A stretch of DNA of 38,453 nt from M3007 sp032115775 (GTDB lineage: Bacteria > Bacteroidota > Bacteroidia > Chitinophagales > Saprospiraceae). The notes under the pieces are model-generated. The model was not told the origin of the DNA, made no database searches, and saw only the letters and a list, made by a program, of their open reading frames with translations. Of this stretch, positions 15,641 to 23,496 are shown piece by piece. The DNA is taken from NCBI GenBank assembly GCA_032115775.1, contig JAUMBL010000154.1, forward strand, positions 1 through 38,453, written 5' to 3'. A program made the position numbers and the translations under genes. Position 1 is the stretch's first letter, and each line of letters begins with the position of its first letter.

Positions 15641-16747
15641 CTACCCGTTGAGTACGAATCTTTTTCCGGGCAACGTTCGCAGCACGCCTTTAAATTCCAG
15701 TTCCAGGATCAGGGCGGCCAGCAGTCCGGGCGATTTGCCGGCGGCCTCTGCGAGCGCGTCCACCTGAATCTCCGGAAATTTTCGCACCAGTTCCACCAAC
15801 TGCGCCTGTTCGGGGCTGAGTTCGGCGAATAATTGCGTTTGAATACCCGGTCGGCGGTCTATCTCGTCCCAACGAAGCGCTTGTGCAATATCGGCGACGG
15901 ATTCCGCCATCCGGGCTTTTTCGTTTTTGATCAGCAAATTGCAGCCCGCGCTTTTGCCGTCTTTTGCGCGACCGGGCACGGCGAATACGTCGCGTTCGTA
16001 CTGGTAGGCCAATTCGGCGCTGATCATCGAACCGCCGGTTTCTGCCGTTTCCACCACCAGCAAAAAATCGCACATCCCGGCAATAATGCGGTTGCGCATC
16101 GGAAAATGCTCGCGGTCGGGGGGCGTGTGAAAGGGGTATTCCGACAACAAGCCGCCCTGTTCGAGCATCCGCATGGCGACGGGGCGGTGTTCCCCCGGGT
16201 AGATGCTGCCCAATCCATGGCCGAGCACCGCAATATTCGGCATGCGGAGGCTGGCAGCTTTTCGATGCGCGACCACATCAATGCCATAGGCCAGGCCGCT
16301 GACGATGGCCACGTCGTATGCAGACAAGCCCTCTACCAATTCCTCGCACATCATCCGGCCGTAATCGCTCGGTTGCCGCATTCCCACGATGGCCGCCATT
16401 CTGCGCGCGTTCAACAAATGTGCATCGGAGCCCTTGAAAAAGAGCAGGTACGGGCAGTCCACATTCTGTCGCAACCTTGCCGGATACCGCTCGTCGGTGT
16501 ACAACAGGATCTCCAGTCCGTGTTGCGTCGCGAGCCGCAGCTCCCGCTCCGCCAGGTCAAACACCTCCGGTCGGTGCAGCGCATCAGCGACCACCGGGCC
16601 GATGCCGGGTATTTTCAATACCGATTTTCGACCGGCGCGAAATACCTCTTCCGCGCTGCCGCAATAACTGAGGAGCGTCTTGGCCGTGACAGCCCCAACT
16701 TGCGGAACAAAACAAAGGGCGATCTGATAGAGTCGTTGGTCGTTCAT
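15641..16747 (-). CDS. dprA: DNA-processing protein DprA (Smf)
   Basis: The 368-residue protein has an N-terminal helix-hairpin-helix-like region (VFRAGRKSVLKIPGIGPVVA), the Rossmann DprA core (AIVGMRQPSDYG, IVSGLAYGIDVVAHR, VLGHGLGSIYPGEH, EYPFHTPPDREHFPMRNRIIAG, then ETAETGGSM and VFAVPGRAKDGKSAGCNLLI) and a C-terminal winged-helix segment ending in FKGVLRTLPGKRF. DprA loads RecA onto incoming single-stranded DNA during natural transformation. The first Rossmann motif reads GMRQPSDYG where GSRxxTxYG is usual, a mild deviation. Length and domain order are normal. No other competence gene is in the window. Confidence 0.95.
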   Translation of the reverse strand: MNDQRLYQIALCFVPQVGAVTAKTLLSYCGSAEEVFRAGRKSVLKIPGIGPVVADALHRPEVFDLAERELRLATQHGLEILLYTDERYPARLRQNVDCPYLLFFKGSDAHLLNARRMAAIVGMRQPSDYGRMMCEELVEGLSAYDVAIVSGLAYGIDVVAHRKAASLRMPNIAVLGHGLGSIYPGEHRPVAMRMLEQGGLLSEYPFHTPPDREHFPMRNRIIAGMCDFLLVVETAETGGSMISAELAYQYERDVFAVPGRAKDGKSAGCNLLIKNEKARMAESVADIAQALRWDEIDRRPGIQTQLFAELSPEQAQLVELVRKFPEIQVDALAEAAGKSPGLLAALILELEFKGVLRTLPGKRFVLNG

Positions 16748-16795
16748 ATCGAATATGGGCAGTGTCTAATTTTTAGTAGCGATGCGCGTTTTGGA

Positions 16796-16934
16796 CTAAC
16801 CCGGCGATAAATCGCCGGGCTGACAACACGGCTTTTGGGGATTTTAACCCCTGCCGTTCGTCCGGAAAAGTGTGGGGGTTGAAACCCCGGAAAATTTAGC
16901 GTGTCATGTTCCCGGCGATAAATCGCCGGGTTAG
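16796..16934. repeat. Palindromic dispersed repeat, complete copy (family A)
   Basis: This 139-bp element is bounded by two inverted copies of a 24-base end. Each end is CTAA joined to a 20-base near-palindrome, CCCGGCGATAAATCGCCGGG (16800-16819 and 16911-16930). Inside are two more small hairpins (GGGGATTTTAACCCC and GGGGTTGAAACCCC). The element at 9941-10051 is an inverted, end-truncated copy 6.8 kb away. It has no gene and lies in the divergent region between dprA and the SH3-domain gene. The structure resembles REP/BIME or MITE elements. Confidence 0.85.
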
Positions 16935-17029
16935 TGATTACGATCGCACACTTAGTGATTGTGATCACACACATTTTGCCGCTAACCGAATATTTTAGTG
17001 CACTTCCAAGGCATCGCCTCGGGAAACTG

Positions 17030-17037
17030 TATTTTTG
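17030..17037 (+). promoter_or_regulatory. Putative promoter -7 element of the SH3-domain gene
   Basis: TATTTTTG matches TAnnTTTG exactly, 54 bases upstream of the ATG at 17092. It lies about 95 bases beyond the end of repeat family A. Confidence 0.4.
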
Positions 17038-17091
17038 CAGCGGATTACCCGCCGGAGCAGACCCATATTTCATCATCAATGTACCAAAACG

Positions 17092-17676
17092 ATGACCGAT
17101 ATTCGTATCCCCCGCATCGAAACCCTGATCATTGCCGTGTTTTTCCTGAGCGTCGGCCTTTGGGGAATCAACCAGTGCAGCGCGGAACGCACCCAAATGA
17201 CTCAAACATTTGAGGAAACCGCCGAAACAGACGCGCCGCAAACACTGCCCGAACCGGACAAAGCGGCGGCGGAAACGCAAACGGAACCCGCCCCGCCTCT
17301 CCCAACGCCGGAACCCGCCCCCGAGCCTGTAAAAACCCGACCCAAGCCCGGAAAACGACCCGAACTCACAAACGAGATCCGACCCGTGGAGACCAAGCCG
17401 GAAACTGAAAAGCCCCAGGCAGCGGGCACCGGCTTTCTGTACGTCACCATCGAGGGCTTGCGTATGCGCAGCGAGCCGGGGCTTCGCGGCGAACTGGTTG
17501 CTAAACTCCGCCTGTACGAACCGGTGATTTTTCTCGATGAAAAAACATCCTGGACGCAGGAAATCAATCTGGGCACGGAAAAAGTGACGGATCACTGGGT
17601 GAAAATTAAAACGGAAAGCGGAAAAGAAGGCTGGGTTTTTGGCGCCGGGGTACATTTTTATAAGAAAAAAAGATAG
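17092..17676 (+). CDS. Membrane-anchored bacterial SH3-domain protein
   Basis: The 194-residue protein has one N-terminal membrane helix (about residues 9-27, LIIAVFFLSVGLWGI) without a clear cleavage site. A long Pro/Glu/Lys-rich linker follows (about residues 35-108), then a C-terminal SH3b-like domain (about 112-190: YVTIEGLRMRSEPG, then WVKIKTESGKEGWVFG). Bacterial SH3 domains often bind peptidoglycan or peptides in the cell envelope, so the likely arrangement is an inner-membrane anchor, a flexible linker and an envelope-binding module. The ATG at 17092 was chosen over one 57 bases upstream because the upstream residues are unlike a leader. It converges on the DUF2851 gene, 37 bases away. 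Confidence 0.8.
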   Translation: MTDIRIPRIETLIIAVFFLSVGLWGINQCSAERTQMTQTFEETAETDAPQTLPEPDKAAAETQTEPAPPLPTPEPAPEPVKTRPKPGKRPELTNEIRPVETKPETEKPQAAGTGFLYVTIEGLRMRSEPGLRGELVAKLRLYEPVIFLDEKTSWTQEINLGTEKVTDHWVKIKTESGKEGWVFGAGVHFYKKKR

Positions 17677-17713
17677 TCGTGTGGCGCCCGTTTCTTCGGT
17701 GTAAACCGAATAT

Positions 17714-18994
17714 CTACGAATCTTCCGCGCGCAAAACGGCGTTGCCGATCGCGCACTCCAGGCAGCGCCGCTTGTCGCAGTAGTGCCGTTTGAGGTGCAA
17801 CAAAGCCTGCCCGTGCGCTGCATGCATCGCCGGGACGCCCAGCGCTTCCCAGGTCTGGAGCACGGCGTTTGTCTCCGGCGGAAGCGCTTCGAGGAGGCGG
17901 ACGGCCCGGTGCTGCAGCGCGGGTACTTGTTTTTGGCGGCCGTATAAAAACAAAATTGGCGCGACGGCATTGATAAACACCGCGTGCAACAGATCGCGGC
18001 CGGGAAGTTTCGCCCGCGCGACGGAGGGACGGTCGAAGCGATAATGCGTATGCCAGTATGCGCTCACCGGTACGGAAAACAACTGCTCGAGGCGCCGAAG
18101 ATCCGGCTCGTCTAGCACGGCGGCAAACCACTGGGTAGAGTGGTGCAGGAGGGCGGCGAATTGCGCCAGACGTACCGTCGGAAAATTGGCCGGGCGCAAC
18201 CGCAAAAACTTCCACTGCGCCTCCGACAGCGGCGCTAGCTGGTATTTTTGCCTCAAAAATTGATACTCCCGGGCCAGCGCCGCCGGGTAAGCATCCTGAA
18301 ACGATCCTTCTAAAAAACCGGCCTGGCCAAATACCAGGGCTTCCACCTGCAGCATTTCAGACCGGCGCCGGGCCAGTATCCGCAACGGCAATCCGCAGGC
18401 AAGCGCCAAAAAAGGCTCGGAATTGACCGTAAGCCCAAAACTCCAGGCCAACCGACGGTAAAATGCCTCCTCCCAATGCTGCTCCGCCTGAAGCAGCAAG
18501 GCCTGTACATCCCGCACCTGTGCTTCTAGTCGCTCGACGTACATCCGATCGAGCCAATTGTCGCGCAGCAGCCTCGGTACGTTCTGAATAGACGACTGGC
18601 AGGGAATCCATAGTATCTCGCGGAGCAGGCGCTGGTACGACTCCAGCAGTTTCGGCGGGATGCGCCGCTGCAGCGACAGACAGGGCAGCGGCCGGCCGTC
18701 GCGCCCCGGAATGTCCATATCCGGCTCGTACACTACGTGCAGGATCACGTTGTCGTAAGCGGGATCGTTGCTGTGCGCGTGCGCGCGCCAGTCCGAGGCG
18801 CGCACGTGCAGCTCAATATTGCCCGCCCAAAGCGTATCGCCGATGCGGATGCGGGCGTTGAAAAAATCTGGCCCTGCATGGCTGTTTGGTTCGCCCGGAT
18901 GGAGAATCTCCAGCGGCCGGTTGTCGGTGGTGCGCAAATCCCGGAGATCGAAACGCCGGTGGCGCCACAGGTAGTGCAAAAAATCTTCGCGCAT
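17714..18994 (-). CDS. DUF2851 family protein
   Basis: The 426-residue protein matches the conserved Bacteroidota family DUF2851 over its whole length. The opening MREDFLHYLWRHRRFDLRDLRTT, the LHPGEPNSHAGPDFFNARIRIGD stretch and the GNIELHVRASDW segment are characteristic. These acidic and polar clusters (GPDFFNA, GNIELHV) look like a nuclease-type or hydrolase core (D, E and H in beta strands), but no function is established that I know of. The C-terminus YCDKRRCLECAIGN contains three cysteines in a compact pattern that may bind metal. There is no signal or membrane helix, so it is probably cytoplasmic. Confidence 0.85.
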   Translation of the reverse strand: MREDFLHYLWRHRRFDLRDLRTTDNRPLEILHPGEPNSHAGPDFFNARIRIGDTLWAGNIELHVRASDWRAHAHSNDPAYDNVILHVVYEPDMDIPGRDGRPLPCLSLQRRIPPKLLESYQRLLREILWIPCQSSIQNVPRLLRDNWLDRMYVERLEAQVRDVQALLLQAEQHWEEAFYRRLAWSFGLTVNSEPFLALACGLPLRILARRRSEMLQVEALVFGQAGFLEGSFQDAYPAALAREYQFLRQKYQLAPLSEAQWKFLRLRPANFPTVRLAQFAALLHHSTQWFAAVLDEPDLRRLEQLFSVPVSAYWHTHYRFDRPSVARAKLPGRDLLHAVFINAVAPILFLYGRQKQVPALQHRAVRLLEALPPETNAVLQTWEALGVPAMHAAHGQALLHLKRHYCDKRRCLECAIGNAVLRAEDS

Positions 18995-19080
18995 GGGTAA
19001 AACAGTTTCTTGCCATTTTGGCCGCTAAGTTTGCGCCTTGCCGCAATCGTTAAGAGCGCGTTAAACATATTTAAAGAAAC

Positions 19081-19244
19081 TGTAACTACTTAGCCGGTCG
19101 CGTCTGAGACAAAAAAGGATCCATTTTTTGCCAGACGAAGCGATTTTTTGCAGGCCGTAGCAGCGCTACGGTCAAAAAAAATTGCGAAGTATGGCGGAAA
19201 ATGGGACTTTTTGGGTCGGACAGCGAGCCGGCTAAGTAGTTACA
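19081..19244. repeat. 164-bp fold-back (MITE-like) element, complete copy (family B)
   Basis: Perfect 17-base terminal inverted repeats, TGTAACTACTTAGCCGG (19081-19097) and its complement (19228-19244), bound an imperfect palindrome. The whole 164 bases can fold into one long hairpin whose tip is CCGTAGCAGCGCTACGG (near 19155-19171). It has no coding capacity. A partial copy of its left half occurs at 31507-31555, an inner fragment at 24441-24460, and an isolated right-end fragment at 19279-19290. Confidence 0.85.
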
Positions 19245-19278
19245 AGAAACAAAAAGTGTTCTAATTCGGTGGTTATAT

Positions 19279-19290
19279 GCTAAGTAGTTA
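19279..19290. repeat. Isolated end fragment of fold-back family B
   Basis: GCTAAGTAGTTA repeats the right terminal sequence of the neighbouring 164-bp element, 35 bases beyond it. Its short length makes chance possible, but the position suggests an older, decayed end. Confidence 0.4.
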
Positions 19291-19324
19291 GGTCAAACAA
19301 TACGCGATATTCCGGAACATCCCC

Positions 19325-19332
19325 TACATTTG
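19325..19332 (+). promoter_or_regulatory. -7 promoter element abutting the YigZ-family start
   Basis: TACATTTG matches TAnnTTTG and is followed after only 8 bases by the ATG at 19341. If used, the mRNA would be nearly leaderless. No -33 partner is apparent. Confidence 0.4.
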
Positions 19333-19340
19333 CTACTTAT

Positions 19341-19985
19341 ATGTCACCCGATTCATACCGCACCCTTGGCGCGCCTGCGACCGGCGAATTCAAAGACCGG
19401 GGTAGTAAATTTCTGGCTTTCGCCTGGCCCGCGCGCGACGAGGAAGCGGCGCTGGCCCACTTGGAGGCGCTGCGCAAAGCGCATTTCAAGGCGCGACATC
19501 ATTGCTATGCCTGGCGTTTCGGCCTGGAGGGTACCCGGTTTCGGGCAAATGACGATGGGGAGCCGAGCGGTACAGCCGGTCGGCCTATATTGGGACAAAT
19601 TGACGCTGCCGGTCTGACTGACGTGGTCGTCGTGGTCGTCCGGTATTTTGGCGGCGTGTTGCTGGGTGCTTCCGGTTTGATACACGCCTACCGGGAAGCA
19701 GCGGCAGCAGCCCTGCAAACGGCGGTGATCGAGGAAAAAATCCTGTTTACGCCCGTTATGCTGCAGTTCGACTATGCGATTATGCCGGATCTCGTACACG
19801 CCGTCAAGCAACTCGGACTGGAAATCCTCCGCCAGGATTTCGATGCGCGCGGCCGAATTGAAATCGCCATCCGTAAAAATGAAACGGCCGCAACGCTCCT
19901 CCAACTCAAAGCCCTGCTCTGGAAAGTGCGCCCCCAGGACGCCCAAACGCTCGAATGGCCCGCCACCCTCGAAATAAGCTACTAA
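19341..19985 (+). CDS. YigZ/IMPACT family protein
   Basis: The 214-residue protein has the UPF0029 (Impact N-terminal) domain with its hallmarks: EFKDRGSKFLAFAWP, then the HFKARHHCYAWRFG segment and DDGEPSGTAGRPILGQI, then VVVVVRYFGGVLLGASGLIHAYREAAAAAL. The C-terminal ~80 residues form the second alpha/beta domain of YigZ. Structures of YigZ resemble the ribosomal-protein-S5/EF-G fold and suggest nucleic acid binding. The biological role is unknown; eukaryotic IMPACT regulates Gcn2. Twenty-one bases separate it from the PabB-like gene, so the two are likely cotranscribed. Confidence 0.92.
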   Translation: MSPDSYRTLGAPATGEFKDRGSKFLAFAWPARDEEAALAHLEALRKAHFKARHHCYAWRFGLEGTRFRANDDGEPSGTAGRPILGQIDAAGLTDVVVVVVRYFGGVLLGASGLIHAYREAAAAALQTAVIEEKILFTPVMLQFDYAIMPDLVHAVKQLGLEILRQDFDARGRIEIAIRKNETAATLLQLKALLWKVRPQDAQTLEWPATLEISY

Positions 19986-20006
19986 TCCGAAATCCCCATT
20001 CCCTGT

Positions 20007-21296
20007 ATGCGCCGCACACATATTCTCCCCATCAACCATCCTGCCGAATTCAAACGCCGCCTGCTGCATTGGACGGCCGGACATTCGCACGGATCGTACC
20101 TGGACAGCAATGGCAGGCCGGATTCGGACGGCTGGGAATGCCTCGCGGCGGCCGGCGCCGCCCGCTTGCTCGAATGCGCCGCCAGCGCCGCGTTCCCGGC
20201 ACTCCGGCAATGGGTGGATACCGAGCAGGATTGGAAATTCGGCTTCCTGGGGTACGATTTAAAAAATGAGGTAGAAAACCTGACCTCTGCGCATCCGGAT
20301 GGCATCGGCCTGCCGGATATGGGCTTTTTCCAACCAGTTACCGTGATCGGCATCCGGAACAACCGCCTGGAAGTACACACCCTGGAGGATAATCCGGCTC
20401 AAATCCTCCGGCAGATCGCGGAAATGCCGCTGCCCGCCACTGAACGGGACGCCCCCGCGCTCCATCTGCAAGCTCGGATTTCCAAACAGGAATACCTGGA
20501 TGCAGTAGAGGCCATCCGCCGACAGATCGTCGAAGGCGATCTGTATGAGATGAATTATTGCCAGGAATTTTTCAGCACGGCGGCTACGACCGATCCCCTG
20601 CGCTTATTCGAACGCCTGAACGCCCTGAGCCGGGCGCCCTTTGCCGCTTTTATGCGCTGGGGCGACCGCTACCTGCTCTCGGGCAGTCCGGAGCGCTTCC
20701 TTCGAAAAAAGCAGGATACCCTCCTGTCGCAGCCGATTAAAGGCACCCGCCGCCGCGGCGCCACGCCGGAAGAGGACGCCGCGATCCGCGCCGCACTCGC
20801 CGACAGCGAGAAAGACCGCGCAGAAAATGTAATGATCGTAGATCTCGTGCGCAACGACCTGGCCCGCAATTGCCGGCCGGGTTCCGTCCGCGTCACCGAA
20901 CTCTTTGGAATACACACTTTCCCCACCGTGCACCACATGATCTCCTCTATACAAGGCGTATTGCGACCCGACGCCCATCCCGTGCAAGCGCTTCGCGACG
21001 CCTTTCCGATGGGAAGCATGACCGGCGCGCCAAAAGTGCGGGCCATGGAATTGATTGAAACCTACGAACGCAGTCGCCGCGGATTATACGCCGGCGCCGT
21101 CGGGTATTGGACGCCCGAGGGCGATTTCGATTTCAACGTGGCGATCCGCAGCCTGCTCTACCACCAGACCAATCAGTACCTGTCCTACCAGGTCGGCGGC
21201 GCCATCGTGTTCGATTCCGTCGGCGAAGAAGAATACGCCGAATGTATGCTCAAAGGCGCCGCACTGCGGCAAGCAGTAGAAAACACCGCAATATGA
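20007..21296 (+). CDS. Aminodeoxychorismate synthase component I-like (PabB family)
   Basis: The 429-residue chorismate-binding enzyme carries the conserved catalytic segments QPIKGTRRRG, ENVMIVDLVRNDLAR, FPTVHHMISSIQG, FPMGSMTGAPKVRAMELI and RRGLYAGAVGYWTPEGDFDFNVAIRSL. This superfamily includes PabB, TrpE and isochorismate synthases. The PIKGT motif with Lys is the PabB mark (TrpE has PIAGT), since that Lys forms a covalent intermediate, so p-aminobenzoate (folate) synthesis is the best call. The N-terminal non-catalytic domain is short, as is usual for Bacteroidota PabB. No glutaminase (PabA) or lyase (PabC) gene is adjacent. It follows the YigZ-family gene by 21 bases. Confidence 0.88.
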   Translation: MRRTHILPINHPAEFKRRLLHWTAGHSHGSYLDSNGRPDSDGWECLAAAGAARLLECAASAAFPALRQWVDTEQDWKFGFLGYDLKNEVENLTSAHPDGIGLPDMGFFQPVTVIGIRNNRLEVHTLEDNPAQILRQIAEMPLPATERDAPALHLQARISKQEYLDAVEAIRRQIVEGDLYEMNYCQEFFSTAATTDPLRLFERLNALSRAPFAAFMRWGDRYLLSGSPERFLRKKQDTLLSQPIKGTRRRGATPEEDAAIRAALADSEKDRAENVMIVDLVRNDLARNCRPGSVRVTELFGIHTFPTVHHMISSIQGVLRPDAHPVQALRDAFPMGSMTGAPKVRAMELIETYERSRRGLYAGAVGYWTPEGDFDFNVAIRSLLYHQTNQYLSYQVGGAIVFDSVGEEEYAECMLKGAALRQAVENTAI

Positions 21297-21612
21297 ACGC
21301 GCCGCGGTCGGCCGGAAAAAATTATTTAGCAAAAGGCTTGCACGCGCGTTTTAAAAGGTGCTATATTAGCTATTCCCAAAGCAGCGAAAGAAAAAACCCC
21401 GGTATCTTCTTCCAGTATGAGCCTTCCAGACGCGTCGAATTCAATCTTTTTTGTTAAAGTTGAAAAATTTAACCCGGAAAATGCGCGGACAGCTCAAAGA
21501 AAAGAAGAGAACACTTACTTTTGCCCACCCAACAAAAAAAGTTCCGGCGCTTCGAAAGATACGCCTAATTTTGTACGCTGTTTTTGAATCTTATAACTTT
21601 CCTGGCCTGTCT
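21297..21612 (+). promoter_or_regulatory. Upstream region of porP/sprF-like gene with two -7 elements
   Basis: These 316 bases hold no recognisable gene. Two exact matches to TAnnTTTG lie before the PorP/SprF start: TACTTTTG (21516-21523) and TAATTTTG (21566-21573). The nearer one would give a leader of ~35 bases. Clear -33 partners were not seen. A 54-codon frame overlapping the pabB stop (21293-21457) is unlike any known protein. Confidence 0.45.
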
Positions 21613-22662
21613 ATGAAAAAATTTACACAACGCCTACTTATTGTTGCACTGTCTGTGTTGTCGGTTGTGGCAGCGCAAGCGCAGGACATCCACTTTTCGC
21701 AGTTCTACATGAGCCCGCTCAACCTGAACCCGGCTTTGACCGGCGTGATGAACTGCAACCACCGCCTGGTGGCCAACTATCGCAACCAGTGGGCTTCTAT
21801 CCTGAAGCAGAATGCCTTTAACACATACTCTGTTTCTTACGACCAGAAGGTGCCGGTAGGCCGCTATGATTATTTCGGTGTAGGCGGCACGTTGTGGGGC
21901 GATAAGGCCGGCGCATCCGAGTTTGCAACCCTGCAAGCCCGCCTCTCCGGCTCGTACGCTAAAAAAATGGGCGGCTACCGTCGCAAAGCGCACTACCTGG
22001 TGGTAGGCGCTGACGCCGGCGTGAGCCAGCGCAGTATCAACAGCGCCGCATTGCAGTGGCCCAGCCAGAATGACAACGGCCAATTCAACGGCAACCTGCC
22101 GGGGGAAATCGTGAATGATCCGAACTTCTTGTTTATGGATCTCTCCGCCGGCTTGTTGTGGTTCAGCGTCTTTGATCAACACAATAATTTCTACTTCGGC
22201 GGCGCTTTCAGCCACTTGAATCGCGCAAACGTGTCCTTCGACCGCGAGACGCAAAACATCCCGCTGTACAGCAAATTTACGTTCCACGCGGGCGGTGAAT
22301 TTGAAGTAGCACAGCGCGTGGGCGTACTACCGGGCGTGGTGACTTTCTTCCAGGGGCCTTCTTTCCAAGTCAATGTGGGGAACTCCTTCAAGTTCCTGCT
22401 CGGCAACAGCCGCCGCTACAACCAGGCCTTTCAACTGGGCGCATGGGCGCGTGTCTCCAATCGCCTGGATTCCGGCAAACTGATGGACGCCTTTATCCTG
22501 AGCACGCGTTTCGACTATGAAACGTTCAATATCGGCTTCAGCTACGACGTCAATACCTCGAATCTGAACCGCGCAACAAACGGCAACGGCGCCTTCGAAT
22601 TTTCGCTGGTGTATAAAATCTGCGGTCCGGAAAAACGCGGGGTCTATTGCCCGAATTTCTAA
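21613..22662 (+). CDS. PorP/SprF family T9SS outer-membrane protein
   Basis: The 349-residue protein has a cleavable signal peptide (MKKFTQRLLIVALSVLSVVAAQA, cut near AQA-QD). It then has the family signature QDIHFSQFYMSPLNLNPALTGV, NYRNQWASI and a series of amphipathic beta strands ending in aromatic residues (FEFSLVYKIC). Members form beta-barrels in the outer membrane and partner with T9SS type B substrates carrying a CHU_C domain. The window holds just such a partner at 37.1-38.5 kb, though not adjacent. The C-terminus after YKIC (GPEKRGVYCPNF) holds two cysteines. I chose the start at the signal peptide; the frame stays open upstream but the residues there look non-coding. Confidence 0.93.
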   Translation: MKKFTQRLLIVALSVLSVVAAQAQDIHFSQFYMSPLNLNPALTGVMNCNHRLVANYRNQWASILKQNAFNTYSVSYDQKVPVGRYDYFGVGGTLWGDKAGASEFATLQARLSGSYAKKMGGYRRKAHYLVVGADAGVSQRSINSAALQWPSQNDNGQFNGNLPGEIVNDPNFLFMDLSAGLLWFSVFDQHNNFYFGGAFSHLNRANVSFDRETQNIPLYSKFTFHAGGEFEVAQRVGVLPGVVTFFQGPSFQVNVGNSFKFLLGNSRRYNQAFQLGAWARVSNRLDSGKLMDAFILSTRFDYETFNIGFSYDVNTSNLNRATNGNGAFEFSLVYKICGPEKRGVYCPNF

Positions 22663-22700
22663 AAAATTCTTCCCCAAGGCTAAAAAAAGAAGCCGTCTCT

Positions 22701-22734
22701 ATATTTTTTGGCGGCTGACGTCGCCAAAAAATAT
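22701..22734 (+). terminator. First hairpin after the PorP/SprF gene
   Basis: ATATTTTTTGGCG (22701-22713) pairs perfectly with 22722-22734 around an 8-nt loop, 38 bases after the stop codon. A second, longer hairpin follows directly. Confidence 0.6.
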
Positions 22735-22738
22735 TTTG

Positions 22739-22795
22739 AATTCGCATCCGATTTTTTGCTATTGCAAAGCAATACCAAAAAATCGGATGCGAATT
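22739..22795 (+). terminator. Second, long hairpin after the PorP/SprF gene
   Basis: The arms 22739-22758 and 22776-22795 form a perfect 20-bp stem (AATTCGCATCCGATTTTTTG). Its loop has its own 6-bp stem (TATTGC/GCAATA). Together with the hairpin at 22701 it isolates the PorP/SprF gene from the bactofilin operon. Confidence 0.65.
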
Positions 22796-22856
22796 TGTTA
22801 TTTTGACTTGTTCGACAGCCTCTTTTTATGTATTGTTTATCCTAAACCGACAAGCT

Positions 22857-23297
22857 ATGTTTGGCAGCAACAAAAGCACCGAGGAATCCAAAACCACCCC
22901 CCTCGCTTCGGGGAACGCCCTCAACGCCCTCGCAAAAGGCACGGAGGCGGAAGGTACGATGCGCTGTGAAAGTGACCTGCGCGTGGACGGCACGATGAAA
23001 GGCAAATTGTTCTGTAAGGCAAAACTGATTATCGGACCTACCGGCGTCATCGAAGGGGAGGTACAATGCCAAAACGCGGTGGTGGAAGGACGATTTAAGG
23101 GCATCCTGAAAGTAGCGGAACTGCTCCATGTGCGCGAAACCGCCGACCTGGAAGGCGATATCTCTACCAATAAACTCACCGTACAAAACGGCGCGCGCTT
23201 CAACGTTTCCTGTGCCATGGAAACCGGCGCCGCCAAAACGCCCGATCTTAAAACAGCCGGTCAGGATGCAAATAAAATCCCCGGAGGAAAAACGTAA
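22857..23297 (+). CDS. Bactofilin (polymer-forming cytoskeletal protein)
   Basis: The 146-residue protein has a short disordered N-terminus (MFGSNKSTEESK) and then a right-handed beta-helix core (about residues 30-120) of repeated strands such as LRVDGTMKGKLFCKAKLIIGPTGVIEGEVQ, followed by a flexible tail. Bactofilins polymerise without nucleotide and scaffold envelope proteins. The position is typical for Bacteroidota, where a bactofilin leads the small genes next to the F0 cluster. Its 3' end overlaps the next gene (AtpZ) by 32 bases in another frame. The ATG at 22857 is chosen over an upstream frame-open region that begins with unrelated hydrophobic residues. Confidence 0.9.
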   Translation: MFGSNKSTEESKTTPLASGNALNALAKGTEAEGTMRCESDLRVDGTMKGKLFCKAKLIIGPTGVIEGEVQCQNAVVEGRFKGILKVAELLHVRETADLEGDISTNKLTVQNGARFNVSCAMETGAAKTPDLKTAGQDANKIPGGKT

Positions 23298-23496
23298 GGA
23301 CGCCCTGCGAGCCGTTGCCCTGTATAGCGGCATGGCATTTCAAATGCTTGCCGCCTGCTTGCTCGGCGTATTCCTGGGCCGTTGGCTGGATGCCATCATG
23401 CACCTGGAGCGCCCCATCTGGGCGGTCTCCCTAACGATCCTGTTTATGGTCGCTTCGCTGGTATCCATATTCCGGCAGATATTGCGCAACTCATGA
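23266..23496 (+). CDS. AtpZ/AtpI family F0 accessory protein
   Basis: The 76-residue protein has two membrane helices (about residues 16-40 and 50-72) with GVFLGRWLD between them, the pattern of AtpZ/AtpI proteins. In other bacteria they assist c-ring assembly or ion uptake for the F0 sector and sit at the head of the atp operon. It starts inside the bactofilin gene (ATG 23266, 32-base overlap) and its stop overlaps the next start (ATGA at 23493), so translation of the trio is probably coupled. Unusually, no atp structural gene follows in this window. Confidence 0.85.
   Translation: MQIKSPEEKRKDALRAVALYSGMAFQMLAACLLGVFLGRWLDAIMHLERPIWAVSLTILFMVASLVSIFRQILRNS

Noticed and set aside
16744..17970. 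408-codon minus-strand frame crossing the SH3 gene and repeat family A
   Set aside because: It runs antisense through a real gene and through the palindromic repeat; its repeat-derived peptide (NPAIYRREHD) also appears in the 9.9-kb copy only because the DNA repeat is shared.
21293..21457. 54-codon frame overlapping the pabB stop (ATGA)
   Set aside because: Start-stop overlap suggests coupling, but the peptide has no recognisable features and the region holds promoter-like sequence.
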